Notes: generated by a model not told the origin, from the letters alone. Numbered from the stretch's first letter, positions 36,127 to 44,709 are shown. The stretch is DNA of 64,000 nt from JABAAI01 sp965261955 (GCA_965261955.1 CBDHEM010000069.1:1116001-1180000), one strand, 5' to 3'. Translations and numbers: made by a program.

Positions 36127-36340
36127 AAAACATCTATGGTAGGCTTTGCTGAGGCAAAGCCCGCGATTTTAAGGGCGTGAAAAAGGCGAGGCTTGCCTTT
36201 GGAAGACTTGCTTATGTTGGGGAGCTTGCTCATGGTGGGAGGCGTTCTGTGGAGAGCTTTGATAGGGAAACTTTGCTGTAGTAGGCTTTGCTGAAGCAAA
36301 GCCCCGATATTTAAGGGCGCGAAAAAGGTAAGGCTGGTGT
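36127..36340 (-). repeat. Hairpin-module repeats (opposite orientation to the 56-59 kb region)
   Basis: Two copies of the module GTAGGCTTTGCTGnnGCAAAGCC, each followed by TTTAAGGGCGCGAAAAAGG or a close variant. GGCTTTGC/GCAAAGCC can pair as an 8-bp stem with a short loop. Read on the minus strand these match the GGCGCCTTCAAATCG...GCAAAGG modules at 55.9-59.0 kb. No gene is seen here. Confidence 0.75.
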
Positions 36341-36785
36341 GAAACATGCTTTTCTCAAGCAAAAACGCCAACAAGGCTTCCTTTGTTTATCAGTTTAGTG
36401 ATATATATTTTGGTTGGTTCTGGGTAATTCCGAAATACCCCAGCCGGTCATGAATTTACTATTATTCTTCCACCGAGCATTCCAGCGAGGATTCCACCGA
36501 CGAATTCGAAAATATTCCTTCGTCTCATAAACATCTATTCTGGGCAACAGTATGATGGATGTGTTTTGTTTTTTCCCCATTCACCACTGTACCCATTATA
36601 GGCCCTGATTTTGGCTAATAGATGTCAGCTTCAGTTGTAGCGACATCAATAGGGGCATCCTCATCGGGGACATCATCTTCAAGAGAAGTTTGACTGGCGT
36701 TTGACTCTTGCGAACAACTAGTCAAAAAAGAAAGAAATAGTAAAAATAAAACTAAGGAGCCAAGCGCATATTTTCTTTGGCACAC
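36341..36785 (-). pseudogene. N-terminal remnant of a second GH16-like lipoprotein
   Basis: From GTG 36785 it reads as the first ~130 residues of the 30064-31791 protein: signal peptide with LTSC, the SLEDDVPDEDAPIDV linker, then after a stop and frameshift RIDVYETKEYF..RWKNNSKFM..GWGI. A small triplication of an RW(N)P/AR segment (about 36470-36500) is an in-frame expansion. The rest, including the catalytic half, is gone and is replaced by hairpin repeats. It lies directly downstream of an intact small lipoprotein gene. Confidence 0.88.
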
Positions 36786-36809
36786 TCTCGACCATCCCTC
36801 AAGCAAAGC

Positions 36810-37535
36810 TCAATCATCTTGGTTTATCGTATCATAATTATACTCGATTGTTAATTCCTCAGAGAAAGCTACAGTAGATACAATATAGCCACTGTTGGCT
36901 ATCACTGAAATACCAACGGTGCCAGAGGTGGGGATGGCGGTGCCGGGGTTACTCGTAATGCTATACTTATATGCTACGTTGGTACGATACCTAGGCAACT
37001 GGGATGGTTCTAGGCGAAAGCTAGAGCTACTAGTCGCTCCAGCTGGGATTGTAATGGTAAATGTCTGAGCCCCAACATCGACGGTTTCCAATTTGCTCAT
37101 CTCAGTGCTCGTGCCACTGGAACCTTTTAGAAATTGAAAGGCATACAAACCACCACCCAAAACATCCATAGTAGCTGAAGTGCCGAAGTTTTCGTGATTA
37201 TCAGAGTACACAGTCTCCGTTGGGCCCATGTGCTGGGATGTGATAGTCCACTCCAAGGTAACCGTTACGGGAGAAGTGGTTTGCCCTCCACTTCTGCTTA
37301 CTGTATACGCGGGCAGATTGTCATCTTTGATTGTATTGGTCATCCGTTTGTTAGTAGGGGTACAGTAAGTGCTACCACTACGACACGCTAAAGATAATTG
37401 TACTACGGGTGGCGGTTCCGCGTCTGAGCCACCGCTACTATTACCACAGGCAAACGTCAGGGTAAATATCAGCGAATAAAGGATAAAAGAAATCTTGTTC
37501 CACTTTATTTGCATAGCGGCGTCGTGTCCCTTCAT
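36810..37535 (-). CDS. Small secreted lipoprotein, paralogue 2 of the cassette family
   Basis: Up to 241 residues; the start at MQIKWNK (37514) gives a better signal peptide, SFILYSLIFTLTFAC with lipobox Cys. The mature part is Ser/Gly-rich at first and then predicted beta-sandwich. NTIKDDNLPAYTVSRSGG, FTITIPAG, FRLEPSQLPRY and FSEELTIEYNYD are shared with the protein at 38301-38969 (roughly 40% identical by eye). No enzyme motif; the fold looks like a surface-adhesin or carbohydrate-binding beta domain, but this is inference. It is followed by a GH16-like remnant. Confidence 0.8.
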   Translation of the reverse strand: MKGHDAAMQIKWNKISFILYSLIFTLTFACGNSSGGSDAEPPPVVQLSLACRSGSTYCTPTNKRMTNTIKDDNLPAYTVSRSGGQTTSPVTVTLEWTITSQHMGPTETVYSDNHENFGTSATMDVLGGGLYAFQFLKGSSGTSTEMSKLETVDVGAQTFTITIPAGATSSSSFRLEPSQLPRYRTNVAYKYSITSNPGTAIPTSGTVGISVIANSGYIVSTVAFSEELTIEYNYDTINQDD

Positions 37536-37559
37536 TCATTATTTTGTCAATTTTTTTTG

Positions 37560-37870
37560 TAAGTGTTCCCCAAAAATGGATGCCTATTGTGGAAGGCGTT
37601 CTGTGGTAGGCTTTGCTGAGCAAAGCTAGCGATTTTAAGGGCGCGAAAAAGGTAAGGCTCACATGGGAAACAGGCGAAGCTGGGAGGTTATCTTGGGAAG
37701 ATTTGCTATGGTAGGCTTTGCTGGGGCAAAGCCCCGATATTTAAGGGCGCGAAAAAGGCAAGGCAGGTACGAAATGTTGGGAGGCGTTCGTGGTAGGCTT
37801 TACGATTGGATGGGTTTACCAAGGTAAAGCTAGAGCAAAGCTCCCAATATTAAGGGCACGAAAAAGACAA
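37560..37870 (-). repeat. Hairpin-module repeats upstream of cassette 2
   Basis: Three modules with GTAGGCTTTGCTG..GCAAAGC or GTAGGCTTTACGAT..AAAGC, each followed by TTTAAGGGCGCGAAAAAGG or a close variant. The second has a perfect GGCTTTGC/GCAAAGCC stem. A homologous flank with one such module precedes cassette 3 (39040-39137), so the repeats were duplicated with the cassette. Confidence 0.75.
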
Positions 37871-37983
37871 GGCTGGTGCGAAATATAAGGAACTGCAAAT
37901 CAAACGTTATAAAATGTCACTTTAAGGCATTTTATACAGATTTAAGACAAGCATTTCTCTTGTTTTTTGTATTTTGCAAAGCC
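37871..37983. repeat. Dispersed GTTGC-ended repeat, copy 3
   Basis: Starts GGCTGGTGCGAAATAT, ends TTTGCAAAGCCC; the interior contains CATAAAATG-like and AAGGCATTTTATACAG blocks shared with copy 4. The duplication continues past it into the Rpn tail (37984-38130 is equivalent to 39258-39400). Confidence 0.7.
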
Positions 37984-37992
37984 CCTCTATTT

Positions 37993-38274
37993 TTACTTTT
38001 TTATGGGGTCATTTTCATGGTGGGTGAAATGTAGCATGCGTTGGCATTCCGCTTCTGAAAGACCGGTCATAGAAGAAATTTGAGATATGAAATGGCCATT
38101 AGCGTACATCTTTTTAAAGATTTCTGCCTTACCGATATTGATAGGGGCATCCTCAGGGACATCCTCTTCAAAAGAAGTTTGACTGGCGTTCGACTCTTTC
38201 GAACAACTAGTCAAAAAAGAAAGAAATAGCCAAAATAAAACTAAGGAGCCAATCGCATATTTTCTTGGGTACAC
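37993..38274 (-). pseudogene. Chimeric ORF: GH16-lipoprotein signal peptide joined to the Rpn-nuclease C-terminus
   Basis: 93 codons, GTG start, uninterrupted. Residues 1-47 are the N-terminus of the GH16-like lipoprotein (MYPRKYAIGSLVLF, lipobox LTSC, EDAPIN). From GKAEIFKKMYANG to the end it is the last ~46 residues of the Rpn-type protein at 39266-39694 (ISSMTGLSEAECQRML). The join lies near 38133. If expressed it would be an exported lipoprotein carrying a helix-turn-helix-like tail. It is the third, mostly deleted, copy of the GH16-like gene. I list it as a pseudogene because both parents are truncated. Confidence 0.75.
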
Positions 38275-38300
38275 TCTTGATCATCCCTCTCAAGCAAAGC

Positions 38301-38969
38301 TCAATTATCGCTGTCTATTGGTTTATTATCATAGTTGATTTTTAATTCCTCAGAGGAAGCAGTAGTAGATACAGTATGGCCACTGTTGGCGGTCACAATA
38401 TTCTCAATTTCTATATTAATGGTACCAAAGGAGCCAGGAGTAGCTCTGTCGCTTACTGGTGTGCTTGCATAAGGCTCCTGGGATGGTTTTAGGCGAAAGG
38501 ATTGGCTACTAACTCCAGCTGGGATTGTAATGGTAAATGTCTGAGCCATATCATCAACGACAATGCCTTGTATTGTGCTTATTCTGGTTCCACCACTGAT
38601 AAAATAAAACTTATACAGGACCGGATACCCTTGATTAGGCTGAGAGCCGAAGAAACCAATATCACCATAGTATTTAGTAGCCATACCGTTCCCGTTCGAG
38701 GATGAAACACTCCACTTCATGGTAAGTATCAAGTCAGAAGTGAGATCTCCATTTCTGCTCACTGTATACGTAGGCAGATAATCATCTTTGATTGTATTGG
38801 TGATCTCTCTGTTCGTGGTGCAGTTAGTGCTATTACACTCTAAAGCTAATTGTACTGTGAGTCCTGTGTCTGAGCCACCACCACCGCCGCCACTATTGCC
38901 GCAGGCGAACATCAGGGTAAATATCAGCGAATAGGTGATAAAAGAAATCTTGTTTTGTTTTGTTGTCAT
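38301..38969 (-). CDS. Small secreted lipoprotein, paralogue 3 of the cassette family
   Basis: 222 residues. The signal peptide ITYSLIFTLMFAC ends in a lipobox, and a Gly/Ser spacer with six Gly in a row follows the Cys. Shared blocks with paralogue 2 are NTIKDDYLPTYTVSRNG, AQTFTITIPAG, FRLKPSQEPY and SSEELKINYDN. Predicted to be an all-beta surface lipoprotein. It is 26 bp upstream of the chimeric remnant, keeping the cassette order. Function unknown. Confidence 0.8.
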   Translation of the reverse strand: MTTKQNKISFITYSLIFTLMFACGNSGGGGGGSDTGLTVQLALECNSTNCTTNREITNTIKDDYLPTYTVSRNGDLTSDLILTMKWSVSSSNGNGMATKYYGDIGFFGSQPNQGYPVLYKFYFISGGTRISTIQGIVVDDMAQTFTITIPAGVSSQSFRLKPSQEPYASTPVSDRATPGSFGTINIEIENIVTANSGHTVSTTASSEELKINYDNKPIDSDN

Positions 38970-39039
38970 AGTGATATGATACCCCCTAATTCACTAGTTC
39001 GTCGATGTTTTTTTATAAGTGCTCCCAAAAAATGGATAC

Positions 39040-39137
39040 ATATTGTGGGCTCTCTTGGGAGCTTTCCTAAAGGGAACTTACCTGTGGTAGGCTTTGCTGG
39101 AGCAAAGCTCACGACTTTAAGGGCGCGAAAAAGGCAA
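39040..39137 (-). repeat. Hairpin-module repeat upstream of cassette 3
   Basis: A single module with GTAGGCTTTGCTGGAGCAAAGC then ACTTTAAGGGCGCGAAAAAGG, and a GGGAGCTTTCCTAAAGGGAAC palindrome-like stretch just before it. It abuts copy 4 of the GTTGC-ended repeat. Confidence 0.7.
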
Positions 39138-39257
39138 GGCTGTTGCGAAATGAAATGCAAAGAACTGTAAATCAAACGTCATAAAATGTCGTTTCAAGGC
39201 GTTCTATGCAGATTCAAGGCAAGCATTTCTCTTGTTTTTTGTATTTTGTAACAGTCC
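39138..39257. repeat. Dispersed GTTGC-ended repeat, copy 4
   Basis: 120 bp, starts GGCTGTTGCGAAATG and ends ATTTTGTAACAGTCC. Nearly the same interior as copy 3 (GCAAGCATTTCTCTTGTTTT). Confidence 0.75.
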
Positions 39258-39265
39258 CTCTATTT

Positions 39266-40153
39266 TTACTTTTTTATGGGGTCATTTTCATGGTGGGCGA
39301 AAGACAGCATGCGTTGGCATTCTGCTTTTGAAAGACTGGTCATAGAAGAAATTTGAGATATGGACTGGCCGTTAGCGTACATTTTTTTAAAGATTTCTGC
39401 CTTACCTCTGGCTTCTGCCTTTTCCAATTCAGGTAAAACATATTTTGTGATGTCTGCAACTGCTCCCATATCTAATATCCTCCCTTCAAAGGTAACTAAC
39501 CTAGTTTTAAGCCCTTCTTCTAGTATGTCGACGATTTTTTTATCAGTAACCAGTCCTCTTCGTACATCAGCTGGCATGGTAATTTTCTTTTTATCCTTAA
39601 CAAACTCTGACAAGAAAATACCATCCAGGCTGTCATTTAGTGGAGCTTCCTCAATGTTTAAAATATAAACCTTGAATGCTTGGTAGTCGATCACATAGCG
39701 TCCTTTTACTTGTTGCGATACTTTGCTTGTAGTCTCACTTAGAAACTTTTATGGCTTTATTAGATGGTTTTTGGGATACTATCAGGCTAATTGTACTGTT
39801 GGCTTCATTTGCTTTCTTTTCTAAATTCAAATAGCTTTGATGATAGATCATGGCATCTCGAATATCCGAAATAGAAAAGCGATCACGAAAAGACTTATAA
39901 CCGATTAAATTATATTTCTGGAAATAATCCAAAAGATGAAACTTCTTGTGCATGGCATGTTTTGTCTGTGTTCCTTCTTGGGGCTGTTGCGAAGCTCCTT
40001 CCCCTCCCTCGATAATCAATACATCCAAGCGTCTAGGCTGTTTGAATAACTCGACTTCTGTGAGTACCTGAAACCTAACGCCTCAAAAAACTCAGTGCAT
40101 TGTATCTTAAAGAAGGTATCGAGGGTAAGGGTTATCTTTTTATTTGTGGCCAT
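39266..40153 (-). pseudogene. Rpn-type PD-(D/E)XK nuclease/transposase, frameshifted
   Basis: From the ATG at 40151-40153: MATNKKITLTLDTFFKIQ, a break near 40065, then VELFKQPRRLDVLIIEGG (PD-(D/E)XK core), HKKFHLLDYFQKYNLIG, a break near 39735, then VIDYQAFKVYILN and the C-terminal KMYANGQSISQISSMTSLSKAECQRML. Three reading frames are needed, so it is dead. The family (recombination-promoting nuclease, putative transposase) is often multi-copy and repeat-associated. Confidence 0.85.
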
Positions 40154-40919
40154 GATAACTATAGGAAAATCGTATCTTATTAACGTAAGACTACAAATCA
40201 GTGTCTCTTATGTTCTATAAACATTTCCAAATCTCATTTGACTAGAATTTTGATCAAATACTGTATTGCCTCTTTTTTCTCAAATGCTGTCATTTATCTT
40301 CTAACAGTATTTAGTCTATCGGCATCGGACAATAGTCTTTCCGGGAGAATATCAATACCATATGGGGTACTATCCACATATTTTTATTCGCTGTCCAGAG
40401 TCCATCTGGCCTGAGGTTTGCAAATAAAGCGATCAGTAAGCAAAGGACATATCATAGAACACGCAATCGGCGGCCTAATCAAAAGATTAGGCGTTGATAG
40501 GTATACTTACAGGTATAGTATGCCTGAGAAATCTCTATGCTAACCCCTTTTCCTACATACAATTTACGTTTACGGCTACCTTGAAATTTCAGAGTATCTC
40601 CGTACTTAGGGCATATTTTTTTTCCCCACTTCAACTCCTGTCCCTCTTTTCTTTATCGTAGCCTCGAATACTTCCGCATCTCTATTCGTTTGGCCCTCAT
40701 CCATCTCTGGATGGACGCTAAATTTCCCAAACTCTCACTTCCTTCTTTTGAGAAACCTAGCGGAGCCTAACCTCAAACTTCTTGCCTACAGTACAACATA
40801 ATTTTTCCTACAAATGGGAGGCACGCCCCTTATAGGCTAGCAAATGCTATCGAAAAGAAAAATAACTTTCTTATTCTGAAAAAGTATTGCCGGGATAGTT
40901 GGAAAAGCCACAATGAATC
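40154..40919. other. 766-bp region without an intact gene
   Basis: No credible intact gene. It contains a CCTAATCAAAAGATTAGG hairpin (about 40476-40493) and, on the minus strand, a decayed coding fragment listed separately. The right part contains GGAGGCACGCCCC and other unassigned sequence leading to the 268-residue gene. Confidence 0.45.
40460..40740 (-). pseudogene. Possible remnant of a zinc-ribbon transposase-like protein
   Basis: Minus-strand frames give FGKFSVHPEMDEGQTNRDAE, then, after a frameshift, CPKYGDTLKFQGSRKRKLYV and GVSIEISQAYYTCKYTYQR before a stop. The order Cys-Pro-x-Cys(Tyr here)-Gly, Gly-x-Arg-x-Arg, Tyr-Tyr-x-Cys is like the zinc ribbon of ISKra4-type transposases. Short and broken, so only a weak call. 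Confidence 0.25.
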
Positions 40920-41726
40920 ATGGCTGTTAGTGCTGAGAAACGTGAACTTATGGAAGAGAGGGCCAAGCCCTACAAGGAACAAATCGAAAAGCTAAAAAAA
41001 GAAATTACCTCTGCGAAAACGGAAGCCAGAAAAAATAAAAAACTCCTCCCATTCTTCATCATCAAAAGTGCCATGCATTCTATCGCATACTCAAACACCT
41101 GTATCCTTATGTCCGAGTTAACTGAAAAAATCCAAGGAGCTAAAAATAGCACCTACCTAAATAATGGGAGAAAAGAGCTTTCAGGATGCATTAGTGAACT
41201 AAACAAAGTTTTTGGAACAAACCTAAACTCCTCAGTCACAGAAAATCAAGAGTTCCTTGAGAGTCTAGATGGGTTAGAAGCACAACACAAGCTACATTTT
41301 TTTTCCGAATTACAAGATGCCATTACAAATATAAAAGCAGCTTTGGGAGAAAATTCTAAATGGCGTTGGTCTTTTCCAGACATGCACTATCGCTTTATTA
41401 CCTTTTCCAAAAATTGGTTTGATTTTAAGCTACTCCAACGCTCAAAAGATCCTAACGAACCCATTTACAAGATAGTACACGACTACCTAGAACGACTCAT
41501 GACTGAAGCGCAAAATACAGCCCAAGAATTTCGCTCCCGCCATGAACTTAGTACACAAGAAATTGATGACTTATATAAAATACGTGATATTTTTGAAATG
41601 CAGAAGAGCACTTATATGTTACTGGGAAACGATAAAGCGAGTAAGCGCCTAGAAACATCGCTAAGTAGTATTGCGGAAAAAATTGAAAATATTATGAAAA
41701 AGAAAAAACAGAAAAAAGGATCGTAA
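40920..41726 (+). CDS. Coiled-coil hypothetical protein
   Basis: 268 residues. A long N-terminal coiled coil (about 3-40, EERAKPYKEQIEKLKKEITSAKTEA) is followed by a hydrophobic patch (LLPFFIIKSAMHSIAYSNTCIL), a mostly helical middle with WRWSFPDMHYRFITFSKNWFDF, and a Lys-rich C-terminus. I recognise no family. The single hydrophobic patch is too polar for a clear transmembrane helix. The gene is undamaged although surrounded by remnants, and thioredoxin follows after 53 bp on the same strand, so they may share an operon. It may be part of the original chromosome at this site. Confidence 0.7.
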   Translation: MAVSAEKRELMEERAKPYKEQIEKLKKEITSAKTEARKNKKLLPFFIIKSAMHSIAYSNTCILMSELTEKIQGAKNSTYLNNGRKELSGCISELNKVFGTNLNSSVTENQEFLESLDGLEAQHKLHFFSELQDAITNIKAALGENSKWRWSFPDMHYRFITFSKNWFDFKLLQRSKDPNEPIYKIVHDYLERLMTEAQNTAQEFRSRHELSTQEIDDLYKIRDIFEMQKSTYMLLGNDKASKRLETSLSSIAEKIENIMKKKKQKKGS

Positions 41727-41779
41727 TCACTTGACAGTTACCCTCTTCAAAAAGCACAGTCCCCCTGAGAAAAGCGAAT

Positions 41780-42094
41780 ATGGCAGTTCAAACGATTAGC
41801 GATGACAACTATGATGATGTAACCAAAACGGGCCTAGTACTTGTAGATTTTTGGGCGGAGTGGTGTGGCCCTTGTAAAGTGCTTTCACCTATTATTGATG
41901 AACTCTCTTCTGAAGTTAGTGAAGTCAGTTTTGCAAAGATGAACGTTGATGATAACCAACTCATTCCACAGAAACTTGGAATAACAGCCATACCAACTCT
42001 AATTTTATATAAAGGCGGTAGCATCGTGGACCGTGTGGCTCGTCTTATGCCGAAACCACAATTGCTTAGCTTTTTACAAAAACATATAGTATAA
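41780..42094 (+). CDS. trxA: Thioredoxin
   Basis: 104 residues, the standard thioredoxin size. LVDFWAEWCGPCKVLSP holds the WCGPC redox site, the cis-proline is in GITAIPTLILYKGG, and the C-terminal helix is normal. It reduces protein disulfides in the cytosol. A TTGACA near 41731 may be the -35 of its promoter, but no clear -10 accompanies it. Next to it, 112 bp downstream, starts an IS remnant. Confidence 0.93.
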   Translation: MAVQTISDDNYDDVTKTGLVLVDFWAEWCGPCKVLSPIIDELSSEVSEVSFAKMNVDDNQLIPQKLGITAIPTLILYKGGSIVDRVARLMPKPQLLSFLQKHIV

Positions 42095-42206
42095 CCGTCT
42101 TTCCCTTTTTTTCTAATACATAGGAGTTGTTGCACTTATTTATCACTTCTACAGAGTGTGGCTAATGACTGTCATAGGGTTGCCGAATTTGAATGATGCA
42201 ACCGAC

Positions 42207-42540
42207 TGACCTTCCCCCAATATTTTGTACAGTCCTTTTTAGCTTTTTTTTCATTAAGTAGCACAGTATTCTTCCTCAAATTTGATAGGGCTCTTATATC
42301 CTAAAAATGACTGTTTTCTATGCTTATTATAGAGTGTAGCTTCAGATACCTCAAAAGCTTTATAGACTTCTTTTGCTAAAAGCTTATTACTGATCCAGTA
42401 AGTCTATACCGTATCCTTCTTAAATTGTTCATCATAGCGTTTAGCTGACGCCTTGATAGTGTTTGTTCCCATGTTATAAAAGCCATGTTCTCTTCCTCCA
42501 TAGCTTAAAGTGGACTGTCCACTCTTTTGGGGAAAGGTCA
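42207..42540 (-). mobile_element. IS3-family element, copy C (internally deleted, 334 bp)
   Basis: Both ends are present (TGACCTTCCCCCAATATT and TGACCTTTCCCCAAAAGA in reverse). About 1 kb of the interior is missing, leaving only the first codons of orfB's end and the start of orfA (a TATAAAGCATT-type join). The flanks CGAC and GAAC are not a target duplication. Shape and size are those of a MITE-like derivative. Confidence 0.88.
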
Positions 42541-43087
42541 GAACATACCGGTCCTCTAAATATTCCATACCATTGGAGTAAGCCTAAAGTTATTTTTATG
42601 AATTCTATGAGTGATTTATTTCATGAGGAAATCTCAGAAAATTTTATTAAAAGGGTGTTTCACGTTATGAATAATAATCCTAGGCATGTGTTTCAAGTTT
42701 TGACGAAAAGAGCTAAAAGATTACAATCTCTCAGTGATGGGCTTTCTTGGAGTGAAAATATTATGGATGGGAGTTTCTGTAGAAAATAAGGCTACTACAA
42801 GTAGGATAAGTTCCTTAAGAAAAACAGATGCAAAAATCAAGTTTCTATCTTGCGAACCGTTGCTGGAAGCAATCCCAAAAATAAAATTATCAGGCATTGA
42901 CTGGGTGATTGTCGGCGGGGAAAGCGGCCCTAATCCAAGAGAAATGAAAGAAGAATGGGTCTTAGATATTAAAAAACAGTGCCAGGAAACAAATACGGCA
43001 TTTTTCTTTAAGCAGTGGGGGGGTAAAAAACAAGAAAAAAAAATGGACGATCTCTATTTGGGAAAACATACGATCAGATGCCAAAAA
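42541..43087 (+). pseudogene. DUF5131 (phage Gp37/Gp68-like) remnant
   Basis: Starts inside the protein at PLNIPYHWSKPKVIFMNSMSDLF, continues with VFHVMNNNPRHVFQVLTKRAKRL, then a one-base insertion near 42763 shifts the frame, giving WMGVSVENKAT, FLSCEPLLE, IDWVIVGGESGP and FFFKQWGGK. A second shift near 43060 is needed to read GKTYDQMPKI. The N-terminal three-Cys motif (radical-SAM-like) is missing, cut by IS copy C. The 3' end runs into a coiled-coil unit at the CTACTTCAAAAC junction. The family often accompanies three-Cys-motif partner proteins in phage and defence islands; no partner is seen. Confidence 0.85.
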
Positions 43088-43090
43088 TCA

Positions 43091-43327
43091 CTACTTCAAA
43101 ACAGCGATGATGATACCAATGCTCGCTAATTGCAGACCAGCCACCCACATAATAATCTGGGCTTTAGAATTTGCAATATCTCCCTTCAGCTCTGTTCTGA
43201 GATTAGCAATTTTGGTTTCTATCTTAGCAGTATCTTCCTTGGTAGCATAGTGAAGTTCAGGCTCAACAAAAGGGAGAGCTGGTCGCTTGGGTCTAGTTCC
43301 CGCTCTGACTTTTGGTCTGACGACCAT
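43091..43327 (-). CDS. Tail-anchored coiled-coil protein, paralogue 4 (short form)
   Basis: 78 residues, one 18-residue coil repeat (AKIETKIANLRTELKGDIA). The start reads MVVRPKVRAGTRPKRPALPF and the head ends EPELHYATKED. The family promoter has boxes at 43334-43362. Its downstream non-coding part is cut off by the DUF5131 remnant, so this is the truncated edge of the second array. Confidence 0.75.
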   Translation of the reverse strand: MVVRPKVRAGTRPKRPALPFVEPELHYATKEDTAKIETKIANLRTELKGDIANSKAQIIMWVAGLQLASIGIIIAVLK

Positions 43328-43636
43328 GGGTGCTGTATATTACAGCTAACCCATACTGTAAAGGTTAAATATCACAACGGAAGGTGCGAAAGGTGATTTT
43401 GGGAGGGGCGGGCTTTGTTTTAGTAAAGTTTACCATATCGCTCAGTACGTCGGAACAAATTTTAGAGATACCTACTCTATTCGTAACAGTCCCATATAGT
43501 GTCAGGCCATCTTAAAAAAACAAACAAGCGATGCAGAATTTATTACAAGAAGGAGAATTAGTTTATTTATGGAATGTTTACGAATAGCTGAAAACTACTA
43601 TCCAATTGAGTGAATAAATACAACACCTATGTACTT

Positions 43637-43906
43637 CTACTTCAAAACAGCGATGATGATGCCAATGCTCGCTAATTGCAGACCAGCTACCCACATGATA
43701 ATATGGGCTTTGGAATTTGCAATGTCTGACTTTAGCTCTGTTCTGAGATTGGCAATTTTGGTTTCTAATTTGGCGATATCTGTCTTTAGCTTTGTTTTCA
43801 AGTCAGAAACATCTGCTTTGGTAGCATAGTGAAGTTCAGGCTCAACAAAAGGGAGAGCTGGTCGCTTGGGTCTAGTTCCCGCTCTGACTTTTGGTCTGAC
43901 GGCCAT
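43637..43906 (-). CDS. Tail-anchored coiled-coil protein, paralogue 5
   Basis: 89 residues. The coil begins with an 11-residue variant (ADVSDLKTKLKTDIA) followed by one 18-residue repeat (KLETKIANLRTELKSDIA), so it is 11 residues longer than the short form. The ADVSDLK stretch, where the others have EDTAKIE, looks like the canonical TKADVSDL start of DUF1640-type coils. ATG start, family promoter at 43913-43941. Same C-terminal helix. Confidence 0.75.
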   Translation of the reverse strand: MAVRPKVRAGTRPKRPALPFVEPELHYATKADVSDLKTKLKTDIAKLETKIANLRTELKSDIANSKAHIIMWVAGLQLASIGIIIAVLK

Positions 43907-44216
43907 TGGTGCTGTATATTACAGCTAACCCATACTGTAAAGGGGAAATACCACAACGGAAGGTGGGGAAGGCGATTTTTGGAGTGGTGGGCTTTGTTTT
44001 AGTAAAGTCTACCATGATCGCTCAGTACGTCGGAACAAATTTTAGAGATACCTACTCTATTCGTAACAGTCCCATATTGTGCCAGGCCATCTTAAGAAAG
44101 CAAACGATCAATGCAGAATTTATTACAAGAAAACGGATTAGTTTATTATGGACTGTTTACGAATAGCTGAAAACTGCTATCCAATTGAGTGAATAAATAC
44201 AACACCTAATGTACTT

Positions 44217-44474
44217 CTACTTCAAAACAGCAATGATGATACCAATACTCGCTAATTGCAGACCAGCTACCCATATGATAATATGGGCTTTGGAATTTGC
44301 AATGTCTGACTTTAGCTCTGTTCTGAGATTAGCAATTTTGGTTTCAAGCTGGGCAATTTTGGTTTCTATTTTAGCAGTATCTTCCTTGGTAGCATAGTGT
44401 TCTTCGGGCGCAACAAAAGGGAGGGGTGGACGCTTGGGTCTAGTTCCCGCTCTGACTCTTGTTCTGATGGGCAT
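44217..44474 (-). CDS. Tail-anchored coiled-coil protein, paralogue 6
   Basis: 85 residues: one 18-residue repeat plus an extra heptad (KIETKIAQLETKIANLRTEL), exactly 7 residues longer than the short form. The head is MPIRTRVRAGTRPKRPPLPF. Promoter boxes at 44481-44509 with the family spacing. Confidence 0.75.
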   Translation of the reverse strand: MPIRTRVRAGTRPKRPPLPFVAPEEHYATKEDTAKIETKIAQLETKIANLRTELKSDIANSKAHIIIWVAGLQLASIGIIIAVLK

Positions 44475-44709
44475 GTATACTGTATATTACAGCTAACCCA
44501 TACTGTAAAGGTTAAATATCACAACGGAAGGTGCGAAAGGTGATTTTGGGAGGGGCAGACTTTGTTTTAGTAAAGTTTACCATATCGCTCAGTACGGCGG
44601 AACAAATTTTAGAGATACCTACTCTATTCGCAACAGTCCCATATTGCGTCAGGCTATCTTTAAGAAAGCAAACGAGCAATGCAGGATTTATTACAAGAAA
44701 GAGAATTAG

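Noticed and set aside
42203..42544. Target-site duplication flanking IS copy C
   Set aside because: Flanks CGAC and GAAC do not match; the element probably lost its original flank by recombination.
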